Source of the DNA: an uncultured Acidimicrobiales bacterium
Lineage (GTDB): Bacteria > Actinomycetota > Acidimicrobiia > Acidimicrobiales > Aldehydirespiratoraceae
NCBI GenBank assembly: GCA_951812975.1
Contig: CATOTC010000001.1
Location: 62,001-126,000, forward strand
Direction of reading: 5' to 3'
DNA length: 64,000 nt
The notes under the pieces were generated by a model that saw nothing but the letters and a program-made list of their open reading frames with translations, made no database searches and was not told where the DNA came from. A program made the translations under genes and the position numbers. Positions 1 to 8,696 of this stretch are shown here, one piece after another. Every line of letters begins with the position of its first letter. The first letter of the stretch is position 1.

Positions 1-453
1 GCCGAGTTCGTTCGACACGCGATCAGCTATTCGTCCCGACCCGACATCTCGCTATCGGTGAGCGAGGAGGGCGAGTCGCTGGTGATCGTCGCCGACAAGC
101 GCCGCTTGGCGCAGGTCATTGCCAACCTCATCGACAACGCCGACAAGTACGGAGGCGGCAACATCGAGGTGGAGATCTCCAGTGAGTCCGACGTGGCGTT
201 CCTGGCGGTCCAGGACCGTGGACCGGGCGTTCCGGCAGCCGAGCGGCGGGTGATCTTCGACCGCTTCAGTCGAGGCAGTTCGGGAGGGCGACGCGGCCAC
301 GACACCGGCACGGGGCTCGGGTTGTCACTCGTATCAGAACATGTCCATCTGCACACCGGGGAGGTCTGGGTGGAGGATCGGCTCGATGGGATGCCGGGCG
401 CGCGGATGGTCGTGGCCCTGCCGATAAGAATCGATCCGGAAGACGACCAGTGA
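1..453 (+). CDS. Sensor histidine kinase, C-terminal part (5' end outside window)
   Basis: The reading frame is open from base 1, so the start lies outside the window. What remains is the HATPase_c catalytic domain of a membrane sensor kinase. The N-box (NLIDNADKYG), the G1 box (DRGPGVP) and the G2 box (GTGLGLSLV) follow in the usual order, and they bind ATP for histidine phosphorylation. The ORF track begins at an internal ATG at 58, but the residues before it (AEFVRHAISYS) continue the same fold. The next gene overlaps the stop codon, so the two are translationally coupled. A response regulator would be expected just upstream, outside the window. The family call is secure; the stimulus is unknown. 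Confidence 0.9.
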   Translation, partial: AEFVRHAISYSSRPDISLSVSEEGESLVIVADKRRLAQVIANLIDNADKYGGGNIEVEISSESDVAFLAVQDRGPGVPAAERRVIFDRFSRGSSGGRRGHDTGTGLGLSLVSEHVHLHTGEVWVEDRLDGMPGARMVVALPIRIDPEDDQ

Positions 454-1091
454 GGTGGGTCACCAACTCAACGTTGGTCATCATGCTCCTTGTCGCCGCT
501 TGCGCAGTTCCCACTGACGGGCCGGCGTCGGAGATCTCCGCTGACGACCTGCCCGAGAACCTTCGACCGGGCTACACCACGACCACGACCACCGCGCCCG
601 TGGTCCCCACCGAGCCTGCCGTCTTCTATCTGATCGACCAGGTTGAATCGATCGTGGTTCCGGTCCTCAGAGAGATCCGAACGTTCACCACCAACGCGGG
701 ACGGCTGCGGCCGCTATTTGACGAGTTCCGCAGCGAGGAGGAGCGGAATGCGGGCTTTGTGAACCAGTTGCTCGAGTTCGAGTTGTTGAGCGCAACCCGG
801 GACCGGGACCTCTTGACGATAAACATCACTCAGGACGACCCCGAAGCGGACGTGAGTCCGATTCTGCTTGAAGCCGTGGCCCAACTCGTCTGGACCGCGA
901 CGGAGCCCGACAACGTCAACCGGGTCCGAGTATTGATCGATTCTCAGCGCCAAGCACTCCCGACCAGCGCCGAGACCACTGACGAGGACCAAACGGTCGA
1001 CCGCAGCAACTACGCTTCCTTCAACCCCGAATCTCAAGCTCAAGGTGAGCCTGAGTCTGGAGATGGAGATCCAGATGACGTAGAGGGTTAA
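450..1091 (+). CDS. Lipoprotein with GerMN-like domain
   Basis: 213 aa. A GTG start overlaps the stop of the sensor kinase. The N-terminus is a lipoprotein signal with a lipobox ending in VAAC at about residue 18, followed by a flexible Thr-rich linker (TTTTTTAP) and a domain resembling GerMN/sporulation-type modules (EIRTFTTNAGRLRPL and later TINITQ, IDSQRQ). Lipoproteins of this kind sit beside two-component systems in actinobacteria, as LpqB does with MtrAB, so a role in modulating the kinase is plausible. That role is inferred from position, not shown by the sequence. The acidic, low-complexity C-terminus (about 40 residues) is probably disordered. It converges on pfkA with a 33-bp gap. 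Confidence 0.72.
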   Translation: MRWVTNSTLVIMLLVAACAVPTDGPASEISADDLPENLRPGYTTTTTTAPVVPTEPAVFYLIDQVESIVVPVLREIRTFTTNAGRLRPLFDEFRSEEERNAGFVNQLLEFELLSATRDRDLLTINITQDDPEADVSPILLEAVAQLVWTATEPDNVNRVRVLIDSQRQALPTSAETTDEDQTVDRSNYASFNPESQAQGEPESGDGDPDDVEG

Positions 1092-1124
1092 GCCTTTGTT
1101 CGCAGTTCCGCTTCACCGAACAGT

Positions 1125-2153
1125 TCAAGGGAAGAATGTGCGAGCCACTTCCAGCAGATCCGGGTCCGCGTATTTCAGCGTCGAGACACACTCATCTAGA
1201 CGCCTCCGGACGACCTTGTTGTTAATGAAAGCAACCATCGTCCCGAAGTCACCTTCGTGCGCCGCACTCATGGCGGCAACCCCGTACCAAGTGGAAAGCA
1301 CTCTGTCCAGCGCGGAGGGGGTGCCACCACGCTGGACATGTCCAAGCACGGTGACCCGCGTCTCAAAACCAGTACGTTGTTCGATCTCCTCAGCCACAAC
1401 GTTGCAGATTCCACCGAGTCTGGCGTGTCCGTATTCGTCGATGGTCGGCTCGGCTACCTCAAGCGTTCCAGGTACAGGAACTGCTCCCTCCGCAACTACC
1501 ACTATCGAGGAGAAGCGCCCTCGCCGATGCCTTCTCCTGAGGGACTCACAAATCGCGCCTATATCAAACGGCACCTCTGGAACCAGCACTATCGTGGCGC
1601 CACCGGCGATCCCGGCCCAGGTGGCTATGTGCCCCACATGACGGCCCATCACCTCAACAACAATCACTCGATCATGGGACTCTGCTGTGGTGTGAAGTCG
1701 GTCGATCGCATCAGTCGCAGTCTGTACCGCGGTGTCGAAACCGAAGGTCCGCTCCGTCCCGTCGATGTCGTTGTCGATGGTCTTGGGTACACCAACCAAA
1801 GGTACGCCATCGGCGTAGATTCGAGAGGCAGCCGAGAGCGTCCCCTCTCCTCCGATGACGATCAGCGCATCAACGCAGTGTCGGGCCATGGTGGCTTTCA
1901 CCCGCTCAACCCCGTCATCAAACATGTAGGGCTGGTAGCGACTCGTCCCCAGAACGGTGCCTCCGCGGGTCAGAAGTCCTCGGCAAGCCTCAACATCGAG
2001 TGGCATCCAGCGATCATCGAGCAGGCCGCTCCAACCGTCGAGGAACCCGACAACCATGTCGCCGTATTCCCGTTCGGCCTTGCGCACGACGCCTCGGATC
2101 ACCGCGTTCAAACCAGGACAATCGCCTCCACCGGTGAGCACCCCAACTTTCAT
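1125..2153 (-). CDS. pfkA: 6-phosphofructokinase (probably ATP-dependent)
   Basis: 342 aa, the normal length for a single-domain PFK. It phosphorylates fructose 6-phosphate in glycolysis. The N-terminal nucleotide loop GGGDCPGLNA, the GGEGT loop (Gly at the E. coli 104 position), PKTIDNDI with catalytic Asp residues (Lys at the 124 position), MGRHVGHIA, and the C-terminal GHVQRGGTP are all present. Gly104 indicates ATP use, whereas Lys124 is commoner in pyrophosphate enzymes. This mixed signature is known from actinobacterial ATP-PFKs such as those of Streptomyces. It is transcribed away from glpK, with only 33 bp between the two start codons, so the promoters must overlap or lie inside the coding sequences. 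Confidence 0.93.
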   Translation of the reverse strand: MKVGVLTGGGDCPGLNAVIRGVVRKAEREYGDMVVGFLDGWSGLLDDRWMPLDVEACRGLLTRGGTVLGTSRYQPYMFDDGVERVKATMARHCVDALIVIGGEGTLSAASRIYADGVPLVGVPKTIDNDIDGTERTFGFDTAVQTATDAIDRLHTTAESHDRVIVVEVMGRHVGHIATWAGIAGGATIVLVPEVPFDIGAICESLRRRHRRGRFSSIVVVAEGAVPVPGTLEVAEPTIDEYGHARLGGICNVVAEEIEQRTGFETRVTVLGHVQRGGTPSALDRVLSTWYGVAAMSAAHEGDFGTMVAFINNKVVRRRLDECVSTLKYADPDLLEVARTFFP

Positions 2154-2186
2154 TCCAGCGACGCTACCAACAGATAACGTCGGGTC

Positions 2187-3668
2187 ATGGGACTTGTTAT
2201 CACTATCGATTCAGGCACGACCGGAGTTCGCACATTCGCCGTCGACGAAGCGGGCGTCCCGCTCGGCTACGCCTACCGGGAATTCACCCAGCACTTTCCA
2301 AGACCGGGCTGGGTCGAGCACGACCCCGTCGAAATATGGCAAGCGGTCCTGGAGACCCTCGCCGAGATCGTAGAGACGACTGCTGAACCCATCAGCGCGA
2401 TCGGCATCACCAACCAGCGGGAGACGGTGGTGGTCTGGGATCGGCGCAACGGCCAACCCCTCCATCGGGCCATCGTCTGGCAAGATCGACGCACCGCGAC
2501 ACGATGTGAGCAGTTGCAGGCCGAAGGGCATCTCGACTTGGTGCGTTCAACCACAGGACTCGTCCTCGACCCCTATTTTTCTGCAAGCAAACTGGAATGG
2601 TTGTTCAAGCACGGGGGTGTCACGCCCGACGAGCATCTGGCATTCGGAACGGTCGACTCGTGGCTCGTTTGGAACCTCACCGGCGGGCACCACGCCACAG
2701 ACACTTCCAACGCCAGCCGGACCCTGCTGTTCGACATCGGCGCAATGTCGTGGAGTGACCAGATGTGCTCATTATTCAATGTGCCGATGACCGCGCTGCC
2801 GGAAGTACTGCCATCGTCAGGACGATTTGGCGAGACAACAGCCGACATTCCCACGGGCGCCAAAATACCGGTCAGTGGGATCGCCGGTGACCAGCAGGCC
2901 GCGCTGTTCGGTCAAACCTGCTTTTGGCCCGGGCAGGCCAAGAACACCTACGGGACCGGGTCCTTCGTGCTGATGAACGTCGGCGCACAACGTCCCGAGC
3001 CAGTGGAGGGGCTCCTCTCAACCGTTGCATGGACTATTGAAGACGAAACGACATACGCCTACGAAGGAGCAATCTTCGTCACCGGAGCAGCGATTCAGTG
3101 GCTACGCGACGGTCTCGGCATAATCGACGATGCGGCCGAGAGCGGACCACTCGCCGCGTCGGTCTCCGACACTGGTGGCGTCGTTTTCGTTCCCGCACTT
3201 GCAGGGCTCGGTTCACCCCACTGGGATGCACGGGCGCGCGGCACGATAGTAGGCCTCACCCGCGGCACCGGTCGCGCAGAAATCGTCCGCGCAACGGTGG
3301 AATCCATGGCCTACCAGTGCCGTGACGTGGTCGACGCGATGTCTGCCGCTTCCGGAACGCGTCTTCGCGAGCTCCGAGTCGACGGTGGCGCATCGGTGAT
3401 GGATGTCCTATTGCAGATCCAGGCCGATCAGCTCGGCGTTCCGGTCATTCGCGCAGCTGTTGCCGAGACAACCGCGCTAGGCGCTGCCTACCTGGCGGGA
3501 ATTGCTGAAGGAGTTTGGAGCGGGCTTGACGATGTGGCCAGTCTGTCGGGGCAGTCCGACGCTGAACGCAAATTCCAGCCGGATCCCGACCGCAGGCGTG
3601 CTGATGCAGGCTATGCCCAATGGCAACGAGCAGTGAGTCGATCTTTGGAATGGGATCTAACCGAATAG
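2187..3668 (+). CDS. glpK: Glycerol kinase
   Basis: 493 aa FGGY-family sugar kinase, typical GlpK length. It converts glycerol to glycerol 3-phosphate with ATP in the cytoplasm. The N-terminal phosphate loop reads DSGTTGVR (usual form DQGTTSSR). The glycerol-binding Arg-Glu pair appears in TNQRETVVVW, and the catalytic aspartate segment GIAGDQQAALFGQ matches GlpK closely. The C-terminal ATPase half contains NTYGTGSF and DGGASVMDVLLQ. The ATG start is 33 bp from the divergent pfkA. No glpF or glpD is visible nearby. The loop differs a little from model GlpK, so another FGGY kinase of similar substrate is the main alternative. Confidence 0.88.
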   Translation: MGLVITIDSGTTGVRTFAVDEAGVPLGYAYREFTQHFPRPGWVEHDPVEIWQAVLETLAEIVETTAEPISAIGITNQRETVVVWDRRNGQPLHRAIVWQDRRTATRCEQLQAEGHLDLVRSTTGLVLDPYFSASKLEWLFKHGGVTPDEHLAFGTVDSWLVWNLTGGHHATDTSNASRTLLFDIGAMSWSDQMCSLFNVPMTALPEVLPSSGRFGETTADIPTGAKIPVSGIAGDQQAALFGQTCFWPGQAKNTYGTGSFVLMNVGAQRPEPVEGLLSTVAWTIEDETTYAYEGAIFVTGAAIQWLRDGLGIIDDAAESGPLAASVSDTGGVVFVPALAGLGSPHWDARARGTIVGLTRGTGRAEIVRATVESMAYQCRDVVDAMSAASGTRLRELRVDGGASVMDVLLQIQADQLGVPVIRAAVAETTALGAAYLAGIAEGVWSGLDDVASLSGQSDAERKFQPDPDRRRADAGYAQWQRAVSRSLEWDLTE

Positions 3669-3698
3669 CCCCTGAAGCCCGAATAGCCCCCTGAGGCC
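3662..3698 (+). repeat. Imperfect 17-18 bp tandem duplication over the glpK stop
   Basis: The unit ccgaatagcccctgaag is followed at once by cccgaatagccccctgagg. The first copy contains the TAG stop of glpK. It directly precedes the dispersed repeat that starts near 3711, so it may be part of the same variable 3' region. Confidence 0.6.
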
Positions 3699-3710
3699 GA
3701 GCGGCTTGGT

Positions 3711-3836
3711 CCCGCACACGGCAGCGACAGAACGAGGCCGTGGCCCGAGCGGCCCGCCCGCGGCCGAGCGGCCCGTGAGCGAAGCGAACAAGAGCAGGAA
3801 TGAAGCGCAGCGAACAAGAGCGGGTATGAAGCGAAG
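3711..3836 (+). repeat. Dispersed intergenic repeat, copy A
   Basis: Copy A of an element also found at 8519-8696 (inverted) and 11157-11281. The shared core reads gaggccgtggcccgagcgg, then ccgtgagcgaagcgaac and aagagcgg. This copy carries about three tandem versions of a roughly 25-bp unit ending in gaacaagagc, plus internal GGCCGAGCGGCC half-palindromes that could fold. It lies between convergent glpK and the aminotransferase gene, so a 3'-end or transcription-boundary role is possible. No ORF in it looks real. Confidence 0.8.
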
Positions 3837-3841
3837 CGGTG

Positions 3842-5020
3842 CTAGGCGAGTTCGGTCAAAGCAGAGCGCATTTGACGTATTGCCTGGTTGATTCGCTGTT
3901 CGTTCTCGATCAGGGCAAATCTCACATTGCCCTCCCCACCGGGACCGAATCCGACGCCCGGCGAAACCGCGACGTTGGCCTCGGTGACGAGCATCGACGC
4001 GAACTCCACCGAACCCATGTGGCGGTACGGCTCCGGAATCGGCGCCCAGGTGAACATGGTCCCTTTCGGTGGCTCAACCTCCCAGCCGATACGGGCGAGC
4101 CCGTCACAGAGAGAGTTGCGTCGACTCTCGTAGATCTCACGGGCTTCGCTGGGATAGTCCGCGGCTTCGTTCATGGTCACGGTCGCGGCGATCTGCACCG
4201 GCTGGAACGTGCCGTAGTCGAGGTAACTCTTCAGCTTCGCCAGCGCTGCGATCGTCTGGGCGTTCCCGACCATGAACGCGACCCGCCAACCCGCCATCGA
4301 GAAGCTCTTGGTCATCGAATAGAACTCGACGGCCACCTCTTTGGCTCCTTCGGCTTGGAGGATCGAACTCGGCATGTATCCGTCGTAGCCGAGATCGGCA
4401 TAGGCGAAGTCGTGCACGACGACGACATCGCGCTGACGCGCGAAGTCCACCACCTGTTGCATGAACTCAAGGTCGACGCAAGCCGTTGTCGGGTTGTGCG
4501 GGAACGACAGCACTATGGCCCGCGGACGGGGCCAGGAGTACTCGAAGCGGGTCCTCAAGGTGTCGAAGAAGGCTCCCTGGTCGCTGGTCAGGGGCATCTC
4601 TCGAACGTTGGCACCCGCGAACAGGGGTGCGAACAGGTGGATCGGATAGGACGGCGAGGGCACGAGCACTGAGTCTCCCGGCTCCAACAGCACCCACATC
4701 AGATGGCTGAATCCCTCCTTGGCGCCGATCGTGTTGATGATCTCGGTCTCCGGGTCGAGTTCGACTCCGAAACGCCGCTGATAGAGGCCGGCTACCGCTT
4801 CTCGGAGCTTCGGGATCCCCCGACTCGACGAGTACCGATGGTTGCGGGGGTTCTGGGCCGCCTCGATCAGCTTGTTGACCGCGGTGGGAGGGGACGGCAG
4901 GTCGGGGTTGCCGAATCCGAGGTCGATCACATCCTCACCCGCGCGACGTGCCTGGATCTTCAACGAGTCGATGATCGTGAAGACATAGGGCGGAAGCCCG
5001 TTGATCCTGCGGAACTCCAT
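3842..5020 (-). CDS. Class I/II PLP aminotransferase, AlaC-like
   Basis: 392 aa fold-type I aminotransferase. Family features are GNPDLPSP near residue 38, the substrate/PLP loop SYPIHLF, the FPHNPTT segment, the aspartate in HDFAYADLGYDGY, and the Schiff-base Lys near residue 238 in YSMTKSFSMAGWR. The wording of these motifs is closest to the AlaC/YfdZ group, which makes alanine from pyruvate and glutamate. An LL-diaminopimelate or aspartate aminotransferase role cannot be excluded. It is the last gene of a leftward group beginning at 7343 or upstream, with a 9-bp gap to the preceding small gene. Confidence 0.85.
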   Translation of the reverse strand: MEFRRINGLPPYVFTIIDSLKIQARRAGEDVIDLGFGNPDLPSPPTAVNKLIEAAQNPRNHRYSSSRGIPKLREAVAGLYQRRFGVELDPETEIINTIGAKEGFSHLMWVLLEPGDSVLVPSPSYPIHLFAPLFAGANVREMPLTSDQGAFFDTLRTRFEYSWPRPRAIVLSFPHNPTTACVDLEFMQQVVDFARQRDVVVVHDFAYADLGYDGYMPSSILQAEGAKEVAVEFYSMTKSFSMAGWRVAFMVGNAQTIAALAKLKSYLDYGTFQPVQIAATVTMNEAADYPSEAREIYESRRNSLCDGLARIGWEVEPPKGTMFTWAPIPEPYRHMGSVEFASMLVTEANVAVSPGVGFGPGGEGNVRFALIENEQRINQAIRQMRSALTELA

Positions 5021-5029
5021 AGGTGGCCG

Positions 5030-5284
5030 CTACTGATCAGCAGCGGAGGCTTCGGAGCCGCCGCTGTCGTCGGTGAATCTGAATCCTCTGCTGAACGCGT
5101 CGACAAAGGACCGTCCCTTCGCGGCTACCGCGGCCAGTGCTTCAGGATCCTCAATGACCCGCTCGGTCGCTTCGATCAGCCACTTCAGCGAGGCCAGAAC
5201 CGCTTCAGCGGCCTCCCGAACCTCATCGAATCGGCCCTCCTCGTCAGCAACAGACTCGCTACAGTCCATTGCTGGCGTGCTCAT
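5030..5284 (-). CDS. Small conserved-looking acidic protein
   Basis: 84 aa, not recognised. It is rich in Glu, Ala and Asp, with a central predicted helix (EAAEAVLASLKWLIEATERVI) and a charged tail. There is no signal peptide or metal motif. It fits neatly between the SRPBCC gene (15 bp upstream) and the aminotransferase (9 bp downstream) on the same strand, which supports a real co-transcribed gene. Function unknown. Confidence 0.6.
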   Translation of the reverse strand: MSTPAMDCSESVADEEGRFDEVREAAEAVLASLKWLIEATERVIEDPEALAAVAAKGRSFVDAFSRGFRFTDDSGGSEASAADQ

Positions 5285-5299
5285 CGGTCCACGGAGCCC

Positions 5300-5752
5300 T
5301 CACGACGAGCTGCTCTCAACGTGTCTGGTGAAATCCTCCAGGGCGGTGCGCAACAGGCGAGCCTCGGCGCGGCGCTTGACGAAGCCCGGCAGAGGGACCT
5401 TGACCTCAACGGCGAGGTGGTACACGACCTCGGTTGATCCCGGGTCCGAAGGCACCGGCAGAAACTCATACTCGCCATCGAGACGCCTGGTGATGTCGCC
5501 GCGTTGTAGACGCCAGGCGAGACGACGCGGGTTGGCGCCATAGAAGTACCTCAGCGTGTAGGTGGTGCTGCGGCCCATGGCCGCGGCCCGGTATTCGACG
5601 TCGACTGCGCGGCCTTCATCGTCACGCGAGAGGACCCGGGCCATCTTGATGTCAGAAGCCCACTCCGGGTACTTCTCGAAGTCGATGGCCGTGGCATAAC
5701 ACTGCTCCGGCGTCGCCATGATCGTTGTTCGTTCGGTCGCTTGATCAACCAT
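5300..5752 (-). CDS. SRPBCC / polyketide-cyclase-like lipid-binding protein
   Basis: 150 aa. The ORF track runs to 6385, but upstream residues are Arg/Gly-rich shadow of the membrane-protein gene. The ATG at 5752 (MVDQATERTTIMATPEQCYA) gives the normal START-like fold. Typical SRPBCC features are I-x-A-x-PEQCYATAIDFEKYPEWASDIK at the N-terminus, alternating beta strands (VDVEYRAAA, TYTLRYFY), and the C-terminal helix VKRRAEARLLRTALEDF. Such proteins bind hydrophobic ligands; many actinobacterial ones are annotated as cyclase/dehydrase without known substrate. The neighbouring mannosyltransferase and membrane protein suggest an envelope-lipid context (inference). Confidence 0.82.
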   Translation of the reverse strand: MVDQATERTTIMATPEQCYATAIDFEKYPEWASDIKMARVLSRDDEGRAVDVEYRAAAMGRSTTYTLRYFYGANPRRLAWRLQRGDITRRLDGEYEFLPVPSDPGSTEVVYHLAVEVKVPLPGFVKRRAEARLLRTALEDFTRHVESSSS

Positions 5753-5763
5753 TACCGCTGACC

Positions 5764-6216
5764 CTAACCGCTCTGCGGGTCTGTTTTGCGCACCTCGAAT
5801 TCGCCGTGGCGAGCACACCACAGTCCCGTCAGACCGAGAGCCCATACAGGAACCAGGAGCCCGAATGCCGCGGGCGTGTAACTCCGTATCGATGCCGTGG
5901 CCAGCGCCACCACAATCTCGACCGCGAGGGAGCTCAACAAGATCCTCCGCACCACAGAACCGGCGCTGCCCACCGCGAAATAGAGGCCCGCGATCCCAAT
6001 GACGTGGTGGCGACTGCGCTCCACGGCTATCAACAGGGCCCACCCCATCACGAAGGTTCCGGCAGCGAACAACACCAGCGACACGACTGCGTTGAGCCAT
6101 TCGAAGGTGTCCGGCCAGACTGTCGCTGTGACCGCGGTGAGCGTGAACACCCCGGTACCGAACCACGACCAATTGAGAATGGCCTGCCCCGCCGCCCATT
6201 GCTCCCGCCGTGTCAT
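5764..6216 (-). CDS. Small integral membrane protein
   Basis: 150 aa with four predicted membrane segments: a pair near residues 18-65 (FTLTAVTATVW, AVVSLVLFAAGTFVMGWALLIAV) and a pair near 75-130 (VIGIAGLYFAVGSAGSVV, AAFGLLVPVWALGLTGLW). No catalytic motif was seen. The start overlaps the end of the glycosyltransferase by 4 bp (ATGA), so the two are translationally coupled. It may help envelope glycolipid assembly, but this rests only on position. Confidence 0.75.
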   Translation of the reverse strand: MTRREQWAAGQAILNWSWFGTGVFTLTAVTATVWPDTFEWLNAVVSLVLFAAGTFVMGWALLIAVERSRHHVIGIAGLYFAVGSAGSVVRRILLSSLAVEIVVALATASIRSYTPAAFGLLVPVWALGLTGLWCARHGEFEVRKTDPQSG

Positions 6217-7343
6217 CGCCGCACCATGGCGTTGATTGCCTCAGCCAGCTGTTCGGCCAGAGTGTCGTAGGAGGACTCCCGTTCGGCGCGCTCCCTGGCC
6301 GCCCGCGCCATTGCGTCGCGTCGTTCGTCGTCGTCGAGCAGTTCGGTGATCGCCCGCGCCGCGGCATCGGCGTCGGTGGGGTCATCGACTATCAGACCCG
6401 TCTCTTGGTGCACCACCGCCTCGTGCGCGCCGCCGCTGCGACCGGCGACCTGCGCAACGCCGGCCGCTGCCGCCTCCATGAAGACAATGCCGAAGCCCTC
6501 CTGTTCCAACCCGCCCCAACGGCTGCGGCAGAGCATCGTGAAGACGTCGCCGCAACCGTAGAGGAGGCTCAGCTCATCGGTGTCGACTCTTCCCAGCAGC
6601 TTCACGGGTGCGTCGAGGCGGGCGATCAGCGAACTGAGTCGTCTGTGGTCGCGGCCGGCACCGGCAATTGCGACACAGACCTCCGGCTTGCTCCGGCGAA
6701 TCTCCACCGATGCTCGAATCAGCGTGTCCATGCCCTTGCGGGGAACCAGGCGGCTGACTGACACGACCAACGGGCCCGCGGTCGGCAGGCCCAGGGACTT
6801 TCGGGCGGCCTGTTTGGCGGCGCGGTCGAGGGGGACGAAACGTTCGGTGTCGACACCGGGCGCAATGATGCTGACAGGCAGGGGGCGCCCCAGTGACAAC
6901 TCCCCCTGCTGCGCCGGGTACCCGCCTGCTGCAATCACGCCTGCGGCCCCATCGAGTACTCGGTTCAGCAGACTGCGAATACCGGGGATACGGCTGGGAA
7001 TCGTGACTTCTGCACCATGGAGAACGACTCCGTAGGGAATGTCGAGATGCGGACCGATCAGACCGACCGGCACCGCCGGGTCGAGGATCACGAGTTCGGC
7101 GCCGCAGGTGCTGGCCAAGCGGTCTACACGACGCGCCAGCAGCGGATGCGGCAGCAACCAGGGTTCACGGCTGCGAACAACGGTGAACGGTTGCGCGGCG
7201 TCGAAGGCGCCAGCGTTGGCGTGGGGGGTGCAGTAGACGACCACCTCATCAGCGGGGAGGCGCCGCCAGAGCTCCCACAGGTAGTTCTGAATGCCACCGA
7301 TCTTGGGGGGAAAGTCATTGGTGACGAGTAGATGGCGGGCCAC
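6213..7343 (-). CDS. pimB: GT4 glycosyltransferase, PimB-like (phosphatidylinositol mannoside synthesis)
   Basis: 376 aa GT-B fold, family GT4. The N-terminal domain starts LLVTNDFPPKIGGIQNYLWEL, the acceptor-side signature of actinobacterial PimB' enzymes. The C-terminal nucleotide-sugar domain has VSRLVPRKGMDTLIRA and the E-x7-E motif in EQEGFGIVFMEAAAAG. PimB' adds the second mannose from GDP-mannose to phosphatidylinositol monomannoside at the inner membrane. The DNA shows a membrane-associated GT4 enzyme; the exact acceptor is inferred from similarity. It is coupled to the downstream membrane protein and lies 9 bp below queG. Confidence 0.82.
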   Translation of the reverse strand: MARHLLVTNDFPPKIGGIQNYLWELWRRLPADEVVVYCTPHANAGAFDAAQPFTVVRSREPWLLPHPLLARRVDRLASTCGAELVILDPAVPVGLIGPHLDIPYGVVLHGAEVTIPSRIPGIRSLLNRVLDGAAGVIAAGGYPAQQGELSLGRPLPVSIIAPGVDTERFVPLDRAAKQAARKSLGLPTAGPLVVSVSRLVPRKGMDTLIRASVEIRRSKPEVCVAIAGAGRDHRRLSSLIARLDAPVKLLGRVDTDELSLLYGCGDVFTMLCRSRWGGLEQEGFGIVFMEAAAAGVAQVAGRSGGAHEAVVHQETGLIVDDPTDADAAARAITELLDDDERRDAMARAARERAERESSYDTLAEQLAEAINAMVRR

Positions 7344-7352
7344 AGCACGCCA

Positions 7353-8459
7353 CTATGCCACGGCGGTGACTGACCACCGGAGTTCTTCTCGCACCATCTC
7401 GTCGAGTTCGCGGCCGTTCAACTCGGCCAGCAGATCGTCCCTGTTCAGTCGCCGGGCCGCCCAGACGGCGTGAGCCGCGACGACCGGAGATTGATGGGCC
7501 AGCGATCGGGCCAGCACCGCTGCAGTTCGTTCGTCGTCGCCGCTACCGATGTTGCCGAGCACTACCAGGGCATTGCGCCGCAGGTAGTCGGGATTGCGCT
7601 GCGGTACGTACCAGCGCCCAAGACGGGCCATCAGAGTCTCATCATCGGACTCCAGAAGGTCGAGTATCGGGACCCAGGCACCGTCGCCACCTTTCGCCGC
7701 AGGTTGCTTGCGGCGGATCTGGTTCGGTGGGCAGACGTCCTGGCAATCGTCACATCCGTAGATGCGGTCGCCGAGCAGCTCCCGGTACTCGACGGGGAAT
7801 CGACCCGATGCCTGCAGCAGCCACGCCAAGCACCTGTTGGCATCAACCACACCGGGCGAGATGATCGCCCCTGTCGGGCATCCGTCGAGACACTTGGTGC
7901 ACGTTTTGCAACCATCGGTGGCAACGGCGACCGCTTCGAGCTCGAGGGGTGCGTTGGTCAGCACCGAGCCGAGCACGACCATGCTGCCGACGCCCGCGAT
8001 CAGCACATTGGAACTCTTTCCCCACCAGCCGATACCTGCGCGGTGTGCTGCTGCTCGGTCGACCAGCTGATTCTGGTCGGCCAGCACAAGAGCCTTGTAG
8101 CCCTGCACGCGCAGCGCGACGGCAATCTGTTCGAGAGCTGCACGCAAAAACGCGTAGTGGTCTTCTGAGCTGTAAGCGGCAACTCTTCCAGTCGGTTGAT
8201 CCGCGGGGCGGGGCGGGAGCTCGCGTTGGAAGTCGTACGCCCCTACGATCAGGCAGGTGGCATCGCTCATGGTCCGGCGTGGATCTGTTGAGCGTGACGG
8301 GTTGCGGTAGGTGAATTGCATTGTGCCGCTGAGCCCCTCGGCCTTGCGCTGCTCGAGGTCGACGCGGGTGCGTTCGAAGGGGGTCGCTTCAGTCGCGCCC
8401 ACCGCGGCCAGCCCTGCGGCGCGCCCTATGTCTATGAGCTCGGCGACAGTCAGATCCAC
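7353..8459 (-). CDS. queG: Epoxyqueuosine reductase
   Basis: About 368 aa from a GTG at 8459 (VDLTVAELIDIGRAAGL). The ORF track extends 14 codons further upstream to 8501, but those residues do not look like the family. QueG reduces epoxyqueuosine to queuosine in tRNA using cobalamin and two 4Fe-4S clusters. Both clusters are visible: CKTCTKCLDGCP and CDDCQDVCP, with another Cys in NRCLAW. The C-terminal HEAT-like region (RRNALVVLGNIG, VAAHAVWAARRL) is also typical. It needs B12, yet the only cobalamin gene in this window, cobQ, is broken. Confidence 0.9.
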   Translation of the reverse strand: MDLTVAELIDIGRAAGLAAVGATEATPFERTRVDLEQRKAEGLSGTMQFTYRNPSRSTDPRRTMSDATCLIVGAYDFQRELPPRPADQPTGRVAAYSSEDHYAFLRAALEQIAVALRVQGYKALVLADQNQLVDRAAAHRAGIGWWGKSSNVLIAGVGSMVVLGSVLTNAPLELEAVAVATDGCKTCTKCLDGCPTGAIISPGVVDANRCLAWLLQASGRFPVEYRELLGDRIYGCDDCQDVCPPNQIRRKQPAAKGGDGAWVPILDLLESDDETLMARLGRWYVPQRNPDYLRRNALVVLGNIGSGDDERTAAVLARSLAHQSPVVAAHAVWAARRLNRDDLLAELNGRELDEMVREELRWSVTAVA

Positions 8460-8518
8460 CCGTCCATGGTGGCACGACAAATCAGAAATGAGACACAACA
8501 ACCGACGCGAGGGACTAA

Positions 8519-8696
8519 GACGTGCGCGGATTGAACAGCGGGGTGCGCTGACACCAGTTGTTTCCCGCTCTTGTTCGCTTCGCTCCGCCCCCGCTCTTGT
8601 TCGCTTCGCTCACCGGCCGCTCGGCCGCGGGCGGGCCGCCCGGGCCACGGCCCCGCTCGGTCGCGGTCGTGTGCGGATCAATCCGCTCGGTCTCTA
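8519..8696 (-). repeat. Dispersed intergenic repeat, copy B (inverted)
   Basis: Read on the minus strand it matches copy C across its whole length: ccgagcggat at one end, a gccgtggccc centre, gagcgaagcgaacaagagcgg, then ctggtgtcagcgc and gttcaatccgcg at the other end. It also shares the core with copy A. It fills the gap between the queG start and the stop of the Cys-rich small gene. Edges are approximate. Confidence 0.8.

Noticed and set aside
5300-6385. 361-aa ORF on the minus strand
   Set aside because: Only the last 150 residues look like a protein family. The first 211 are an Arg/Gly-rich shadow of the membrane-protein and PimB genes.
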